Below are positions 6,022 to 10,492 of a stretch of DNA of 10,492 nt, piece by piece. The first letter of the stretch is position 1; every line of letters begins with the position of its first letter. Source of the stretch: Candidatus Hydrogenedentota bacterium (lineage in GTDB: Bacteria; Hydrogenedentota; Hydrogenedentia; Hydrogenedentales; JAEUWI01). A program made the position numbers and the translations under genes. The notes under the pieces were generated by a model that worked only from the letters and a program-made list of their open reading frames with translations, ran no database searches and was not told where the DNA came from. The stretch is from NCBI GenBank assembly GCA_030430835.1, contig JAUIKJ010000062.1:1-10492 (forward strand), in the 5' to 3' direction.

Positions 6022-7281
6022 CTAGCTTCGTTTCGCCAATACCGCGTGCTCATACGCGCGCACATCCGCAATCCATTGCGCGCCCGGCGGAACGCCTTGC
6101 TGTTGGCAGAAGTAGTCCCAGACTGCGCCGAAGGGCAGAGCCTTCGCCGTTTCCAGCAGGGCGAGGCGCTCGAAGTTTTCGCCGGCTTCCTCGTGCGCCA
6201 AGAGCCGGACCTCGGGCGAGAGCAAGGCCTGGAGTAAGGCCTGTTGCGTAGCACGGATGCCGGTGACGTAGGCGCCGATGCGGTTGATGGCGGCGTCGAA
6301 GAAATCGAGCGCGAGGTGGATCTGTTTGTCGTGCCTGCGTCGCACGATCTCGTGCGCGAGATCGCGGGTGGGGTCGTCGAGGAGGACCACGTGATCGCTG
6401 TCCCAGCGGATGGGACGGCTGACATGGAGCAGCAATTCGTCGGCGAATTGCAGGTAGGCGGGGACCTTGTCGGCGACGGACTCGGTCGGGTGGTAGTGGC
6501 CCATGTCGAAGCAGAGCAGTTTGTTTCGCGACAGCGCGTAGCCCAGATAGAACTCGTGCGAACCGGCGGTGAACCATTCCGCGCCGATGCCGAAGAGCTT
6601 GCTCTCCACGGCGTCCTTCATTTCAGTGACGGGGTAGTCCTGCGCGAAGCAGGCATCCAGCGATTCCAACAGATGCGCGCGGTGACCGAAGCGGTCGACC
6701 GTGATGTCCTTCGCGCCATCGGGGATCCAGAGGTTGTGGATGCAGGGGCTGCCCTGCGCGCGGCCCATCGCCCCGGCGATCTCGCGGCAGCGGTGGACGT
6801 GCGCGATCCAGAATTCACGGATGGCCGCGTCCTTGCTGGCGAGGGTGTAGCCGTCGTCCGCCTTCGGGTGGGAGAAGCAGGTGCAGTTGAAATCGAGCGC
6901 GATGCCCTGCGCCTGCGCCCATTCAATCCAGCCTTCGAAATGCTCCGGGCCGATGGCGTCGCGCTCGGTGAATTGCGGGAACTCGCCGTAGCTGGCGTGG
7001 AGGTTGAGGCGGTGGGAGCCGGGCACGAGCGACAGGACCTTTTCGTAGTCGCTGCGCGCCTCCGCGATATTGCGCGCCTTGCCGGGGTAGTTGCCCGTCG
7101 CCTGGATACCGCCGCCACCGAGTGCGGCGCCCGGCCGCTCGAAGCCGCCGACATCGTCCGCCTGCCAGCAGTGAATGGAGATGGGGTAGGCGGCCAGCGC
7201 GTCCAGCGCTGCGGCGGTATCCACGCCATACTCCGCGTAGTGTTCCTGGGCGAGGGCGTAGGCCCGGTCGATCCGGCTCAT
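6022..7281 (-). CDS. rhaA: L-rhamnose isomerase
   Basis: Converts L-rhamnose to L-rhamnulose, the first cytoplasmic step of rhamnose catabolism. At 419 residues it equals the Escherichia coli enzyme in length and follows it closely throughout: HCWQADDVGGFE (37-48), GGIQATGNYPGKARN (57-71), LDFNCTCFSHP (129-139), NLWIPDGAKDITVDR (183-197), VESKLFGIGAE (225-235), HVSRPIRWDSDHVVLLDD (286-303). The metal and active-site residues of the family are present as Glu226, Asp259, His262, His286, Asp294, Asp296 and Asp326, each offset by 8 from the E. coli numbers as I recall them. AAGGAG at 7291-7296 is 9 nt before the ATG at 7281 and fixes the start over an upstream frame extension. No rhamnulokinase, aldolase, transporter or RhaR/S gene is in the window. 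It is divergent from the ThuA-domain gene. Confidence 0.96.
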   Translation of the reverse strand: MSRIDRAYALAQEHYAEYGVDTAAALDALAAYPISIHCWQADDVGGFERPGAALGGGGIQATGNYPGKARNIAEARSDYEKVLSLVPGSHRLNLHASYGEFPQFTERDAIGPEHFEGWIEWAQAQGIALDFNCTCFSHPKADDGYTLASKDAAIREFWIAHVHRCREIAGAMGRAQGSPCIHNLWIPDGAKDITVDRFGHRAHLLESLDACFAQDYPVTEMKDAVESKLFGIGAEWFTAGSHEFYLGYALSRNKLLCFDMGHYHPTESVADKVPAYLQFADELLLHVSRPIRWDSDHVVLLDDPTRDLAHEIVRRRHDKQIHLALDFFDAAINRIGAYVTGIRATQQALLQALLSPEVRLLAHEEAGENFERLALLETAKALPFGAVWDYFCQQQGVPPGAQWIADVRAYEHAVLAKRS

Positions 7282-7445
7282 GCTGCGGCGCTCCTTCGGG
7301 ATTGCGATGGGATCAGCATACGTTGCATCCGCATGGCGTTGCAGCTTTTGTTTGCAAAGTTGCATCGCGTTTGTTAGACCGTTGCCTTTCAGGATTGCGA
7401 GAATCCGTGGTGCCGCGAATCCCGAAGCAAAGGAAATTACCCATA
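7282..7445. promoter_or_regulatory. Divergent promoter region with GTTGCA repeats and a TTTGCAAA dyad
   Basis: These 164 bp separate the divergent starts of the rhamnose isomerase and ThuA-domain genes, so both promoters should lie here. GTTGCA occurs at 7322, 7338 and 7359; the first and last copies extend to GTTGCATC. A perfect palindrome TTTGCAAA lies at 7351-7358. These are candidate operator elements for an unknown regulator. A minus-strand TATGCT (7320-7315) is a possible -10 for the isomerase gene but lacks a convincing -35. On the plus strand TTGCAA (7352-7357), 17 bp and TAGACC is a weak promoter candidate. Confidence 0.35.
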
Positions 7446-8480
7446 ATGCGACGCGTTATCTGCTATCCAATCTTGGCTTGTATTGCCTTGGCTGCTCCCG
7501 CGCTGGCGCAGTCCAGCGTGGTGTATGAAGGCGAGGCGGGTCCCGGCGCGGGCAAGCACATCGTCTTCATCGCGTCGGACCATGAGTACCGGGGGGAGGA
7601 GACGCTGCCGGCGCTGGCGCGGATCATGGCGAAGCATCATGGTTTCAAGTGTACGGTGATCTTCGGGCTGAACCCGGAGGACGAGACGATTCTGCCGGGG
7701 AGCAGTGACCTGCGTGGGTTGGCGGTGCTGGCGGAAGCGGACCTGATGGTGATCTTCATGCGCTTCATCGATATGCCGGATGCGGAGATGAAGCATTTCG
7801 TGGACTATGTGGATCGCGGGGGACCGATCGTCGGGCTGCGGACGTCGACGCATGCCTTCAAGATTCCCGAGGGCAGCACCTATTACCGCTATGACTTCCG
7901 GTATCCCGGCGAGGACTTTTACATGGGCTTCGGCCGGCAGGTGCTGGGGGAGACCTGGGTATCGCACTACGGGGACAATCACCGGCAGAGTTCGATTCTC
8001 GCCATCGAACAGGAGAACAAGGAGCATCCGATCCTGCGCGGTGTGGGGGCGATGCACACGCAGGCGGGCGGCTATACCGCGGATCCGATTGAAGGCAGTA
8101 CCGTACTGGCGCGCGGGATCATATTGAATGGCATGGGCATCGACGCGCCGGTGGACACGACAAAGGAACTGATGCCGGTGGCGTGGGTGCGGGAATACGC
8201 CAGCGCGTCCGGCAAGGCGGCGCGGATCTTCACGACCACCCAAGGGGCATCCGAAGACATCGTGGACGGGAGCTTCCGGCGGATGCTGGTGAACGCGCAG
8301 TTCTGGTGCCTGGGGATGGAGGAAGCGATCCAGCCGGACCTGGCGGTGGATTTCGTGGGGCCGTATCACCCGGCGCGCTTCGCCTTCGAAGGTTACCGGC
8401 GCGGCGTGAAGCCATCGGACCTCGCGGGTTGGGACACAGCCATCATGAATCCGCAGGCGCCTGTGCGCGAAAAGAAATAA
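7446..8480 (+). CDS. Secreted ThuA-domain protein
   Basis: A 344-residue predicted exported protein. The signal peptide has Arg2-Arg3, a hydrophobic core and ALA at 19-21 before Gln22. The mature part is a ThuA-like domain with a class I glutamine-amidotransferase-like fold: IVFIASDHEYRGEETLPAL (39-57), a strand near LMVIFMRF (100-107), GPIVGLRTSTHAF (126-138), HYGDNHR (174-180), NKEHPILRGV (191-200) and ARIFTTTQGASEDI (259-272). ThuA was first linked to trehalose use in rhizobia; PVC bacteria have many exported relatives of unknown reaction, often near PVC-type haem genes, as here. The start follows AGGA at 7431-7434, with a rather long 11-nt spacing; in-frame extension further upstream lacks a signal peptide. 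The gene lies 61 bp before the last gene in the same direction, so the two are likely co-transcribed. Confidence 0.87.
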   Translation: MRRVICYPILACIALAAPALAQSSVVYEGEAGPGAGKHIVFIASDHEYRGEETLPALARIMAKHHGFKCTVIFGLNPEDETILPGSSDLRGLAVLAEADLMVIFMRFIDMPDAEMKHFVDYVDRGGPIVGLRTSTHAFKIPEGSTYYRYDFRYPGEDFYMGFGRQVLGETWVSHYGDNHRQSSILAIEQENKEHPILRGVGAMHTQAGGYTADPIEGSTVLARGIILNGMGIDAPVDTTKELMPVAWVREYASASGKAARIFTTTQGASEDIVDGSFRRMLVNAQFWCLGMEEAIQPDLAVDFVGPYHPARFAFEGYRRGVKPSDLAGWDTAIMNPQAPVREKK

Positions 8481-8541
8481 ATCCCCGGAATCGTGTAGTA
8501 TCGTATTCTTCAATCGCCATCAACCGGAAAGATCTGCTTCG

Positions 8542-10492
8542 ATGAGACGCTCAAGACTGCCCCTGTACTGGATGATCGCCGTGGCCATCGGCCTGCATAT
8601 GCCCAACGCGACGGCCGAACTCGCGCTTGACAAGGGCGATCGCATCGCGTTTATCGGCAATGCGCTGCCGGATCACATGCAACACGAGGGCTGGCTGGAA
8701 ACCTACCTGCAGTTGGCCTATCCCGAGGCGAATCTTGTCATACGCAACCTGGGCTTCGCCGGTGACGAAGTGGCGGATCGCCCACGCAACAAGAACTTCA
8801 TGACCGCCGATGAATATTTGGATCACGTCGATGCGAACGTGATCTTCGCCTTCTTCGGCTACAACGAATCGTGGGAGCATGACCCCGGCACGTTCAAGAA
8901 GGAGTTGCAGGGGTTCATTGATCTTACGCGTGACCAGAAGTACGATGGGAAGGCCGCGCCGCGTATCGTCCTGTTCTCGCCCATCGCCTTCGAAAATCTG
9001 GAGTCCCCCAATCTACCGGATGGCGAAGAGAACAACCTTTGGCTCTCCATCTACACCGACACAATGGCGCGCGTGGCAAACGACAACGAACTGCTCTTCG
9101 TCGATCTCTTCGCACCGTCGCAGGCACTCTATGCCGCGTCCGCCCATCCGCTGACAACGAACGGCATCCACCTGAACGCGGCCGGGAACCAGGCGATCGC
9201 GAAGGTGATTGTTGAGGCCCTCGCGGGCAGCGTACGCGAGCGGGGCACCGACCGTGTTCGTGAGGCGGTGCTGGAGAAGAACTGGTGCTGGTTCAACCGC
9301 TACCGCGCCACGGACGGCAATGACGTCTGGGGCAGCCGCGCGCCGCTGGAGTTTGTCGACAAGCAGACCAACGAAGTGGTGCTGCAGCACGAATTGGTGA
9401 TGCTCGACGTGATGACCGCGAACCGGGATCACGTTGTTTGGCAGGCCATCCACGGCGAAGTGGTGGAGCCGGACGACAGCAACGTGCCCGACCCAATCCT
9501 GGTCAAGACCAATTACAAACCCAGCGACAAGAACGGGTCACTCGAATATGTCGCTCCCGAGGATGGCGTGGACACACTCACCCTGCAGGACGGTCTTTCG
9601 GCCAATCTCTTTGCCTCCGAGGACATGTTCCCCGAACTGATCAACCCCGTGCAAATGGCGGTGGATACGAAGGGCCGCATCTGGGTTGCGGCCTGGGAAA
9701 CCTATCCGAAGTGGCAGCCGGACCGGGAGATGCTCGACCGTCTGATTATTCTTCCTGACGAAGATCGCGACGGGGTCGCGGACGAGGCCAAGACCTTCGC
9801 ATACGTCCACAATCCGACCGGCTTCACCTTCTGGAACGGCGGCGTGCTCGTGGCCTCTGCACCAAACATCTGGTTCATGAAGGACACCGACGGCGACGAC
9901 GTTGCGGATTTTCAGGAGATCATCCTCTCCGGCATCGATTCCTCCGACACGCACCACAGCGCAAACGGTTTCGACTACGGTCCCGACGGCTACATCTATT
10001 ACCAGCGCGGCATCTTCAATGTGAGCAACGTGGAAACCCCGTGGCAGGCGCCGCAGTATTCCGGCGCGTCGGCGATGTACCGTTTCAACCCGCGCACGCA
10101 CCGTTTCAGCTACCACGCGGAGAATCCCCCGAACCCGCATGGCGGGGACTTCAACTACTGGGGCTACCACTTCGCCACCAGCGCCACCGGCGGCGAGGCC
10201 TACCAGATTCGCATGGACGGCAAGGGCGGCTTCAAGATGCACAAGCTACTCGACAAGACGGTACGCCCGGTTCCGTCCAGCGGCATCATCTCCAGCACGC
10301 ATTTCCCGCCGGAGAGCAATGGCAACTACATCATTCTCAATGCCATCGGTTTCCTCGGAATCAAGCAGTACACGATGGAGAACAAGGACGGCGAATTCTG
10401 GGGCACGGAGACCGACGATCTGCTCGTGAGCAGCGACGGCAACTTCCGTCCCGCGGACTTTTGCTTCGGAGACGACGGCGCGCTGTATGTCG
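8542..10492 (+). CDS. PVC-type haem-binding protein with N-terminal SGNH-like domain (3' end outside window)
   Basis: Open for 650 codons to the window end. GGAAAG at 8525-8530 precedes the ATG by 11 nt. A signal peptide covers about residues 1-25 (cleavage near NATA-E). Residues 33-230 form an SGNH-like domain: FIGNALPD (37-44), NLGFAGDE (69-76), FGYNES (105-110) and NGIHLN (207-212). Block I lacks the nucleophile Ser (Ala41 in its place) and the triad Asp is Asn207, so ordinary esterase activity is unlikely. A linker (235-335) leads into the beta-propeller 'membrane-bound dehydrogenase' region. That region carries two Asp-rich loops resembling calcium sites (Asp406/408/410/414 and Asp448/450/452/456). 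The last residues, NFRPADFCFGDDGALYV, align with bases 285-345 of the first gene, so HEAT-like and CxxCH parts are expected beyond the edge. It probably forms an operon with the ThuA-domain gene. The reaction is unknown. Confidence 0.88.
   Translation, partial: MRRSRLPLYWMIAVAIGLHMPNATAELALDKGDRIAFIGNALPDHMQHEGWLETYLQLAYPEANLVIRNLGFAGDEVADRPRNKNFMTADEYLDHVDANVIFAFFGYNESWEHDPGTFKKELQGFIDLTRDQKYDGKAAPRIVLFSPIAFENLESPNLPDGEENNLWLSIYTDTMARVANDNELLFVDLFAPSQALYAASAHPLTTNGIHLNAAGNQAIAKVIVEALAGSVRERGTDRVREAVLEKNWCWFNRYRATDGNDVWGSRAPLEFVDKQTNEVVLQHELVMLDVMTANRDHVVWQAIHGEVVEPDDSNVPDPILVKTNYKPSDKNGSLEYVAPEDGVDTLTLQDGLSANLFASEDMFPELINPVQMAVDTKGRIWVAAWETYPKWQPDREMLDRLIILPDEDRDGVADEAKTFAYVHNPTGFTFWNGGVLVASAPNIWFMKDTDGDDVADFQEIILSGIDSSDTHHSANGFDYGPDGYIYYQRGIFNVSNVETPWQAPQYSGASAMYRFNPRTHRFSYHAENPPNPHGGDFNYWGYHFATSATGGEAYQIRMDGKGGFKMHKLLDKTVRPVPSSGIISSTHFPPESNGNYIILNAIGFLGIKQYTMENKDGEFWGTETDDLLVSSDGNFRPADFCFGDDGALYV

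Noticed and set aside
5485..6237. Plus-strand frame of 250 codons across the non-coding region
   Set aside because: It reads through both arms of the repeat element, giving SFPRRRES and DSRLRGNDG peptides that are a common annotation artefact of such repeats, and then into the antisense of rhaA.
6244..7377. Long open frame (377 codons) on the plus strand opposite rhamnose isomerase
   Set aside because: It is the antisense shadow of a gene with full family identity; no ribosome site, no recognisable domain, and a low-complexity Val/Ala/Asp-rich product typical of high-GC antisense frames.
7437..8513. Minus-strand frame of 358 codons opposite the ThuA-domain gene
   Set aside because: The plus-strand gene has a signal peptide and clear family motifs; the antisense product is His/Arg-rich with no domain.

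Overview
The window is high-GC bacterial DNA. It reads as part of a secreted and periplasmic catabolic locus from the Planctomycetota-Verrucomicrobiota-Lentisphaerota (PVC) group or a neighbouring lineage such as Hydrogenedentota. The main reason is the family content: two giant PVC-type proteins (beta-propeller 'membrane-bound dehydrogenase' region, HEAT-like helices, C-terminal CxxCH haem domain), a secreted ThuA-domain protein, a GxDLY-type SGNH esterase and a Tat-exported dimethylformamidase-like protein. The phylum is inferred from this content only; no rRNA or other marker gene is present.

Layout. (1) Positions 1-2066 (+) are the C-terminal part of a PVC-type haem protein cut by the window edge. 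(2) Positions 2100-2268 hold an inverted-repeat element of about 170 bp. (3) Positions 2332-4970 (+) are a two-gene operon joined by an ATGA overlap: a secreted SGNH esterase and a Tat-exported N,N-dimethylformamidase large-subunit homologue. (4) A GC-rich hairpin at 4980-5012 separates this operon from a convergent gene. (5) Positions 5022-5552 (-) encode a small Trp/His-rich protein of unknown function. (6) Positions 5553-6021 are non-coding and carry a possible promoter and a second inverted-repeat element with the same core-to-core length as the first. (7) Positions 6022-7281 (-) encode a full-length L-rhamnose isomerase. (8) Positions 7282-7445 are a divergent promoter region with three copies of GTTGCA. 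(9) Positions 7446-8480 (+) encode a secreted ThuA-domain protein. (10) From 8542 (+) to the window end runs the N-terminal part of a second PVC-type haem protein, with an SGNH-like domain fused in front of the propeller.

How the genes may work together (inference). Exported hydrolases, a ThuA-like protein and haem-dehydrogenase-like proteins could act on ester- or amide-decorated polysaccharide outside the cytoplasm, with rhamnose isomerase handling a released deoxysugar inside. No transporter, kinase, aldolase or regulator lies in the window, so the pathway is incomplete here and the link is only by proximity.

The least routine signals are the two same-length inverted-repeat elements, whose arms match each other within an element even where they differ between elements; the apparently inactive SGNH domain of the last gene; the coupled esterase and dimethylformamidase-like pair with no small subunit; and the unrecognised small gene at 5022-5552.
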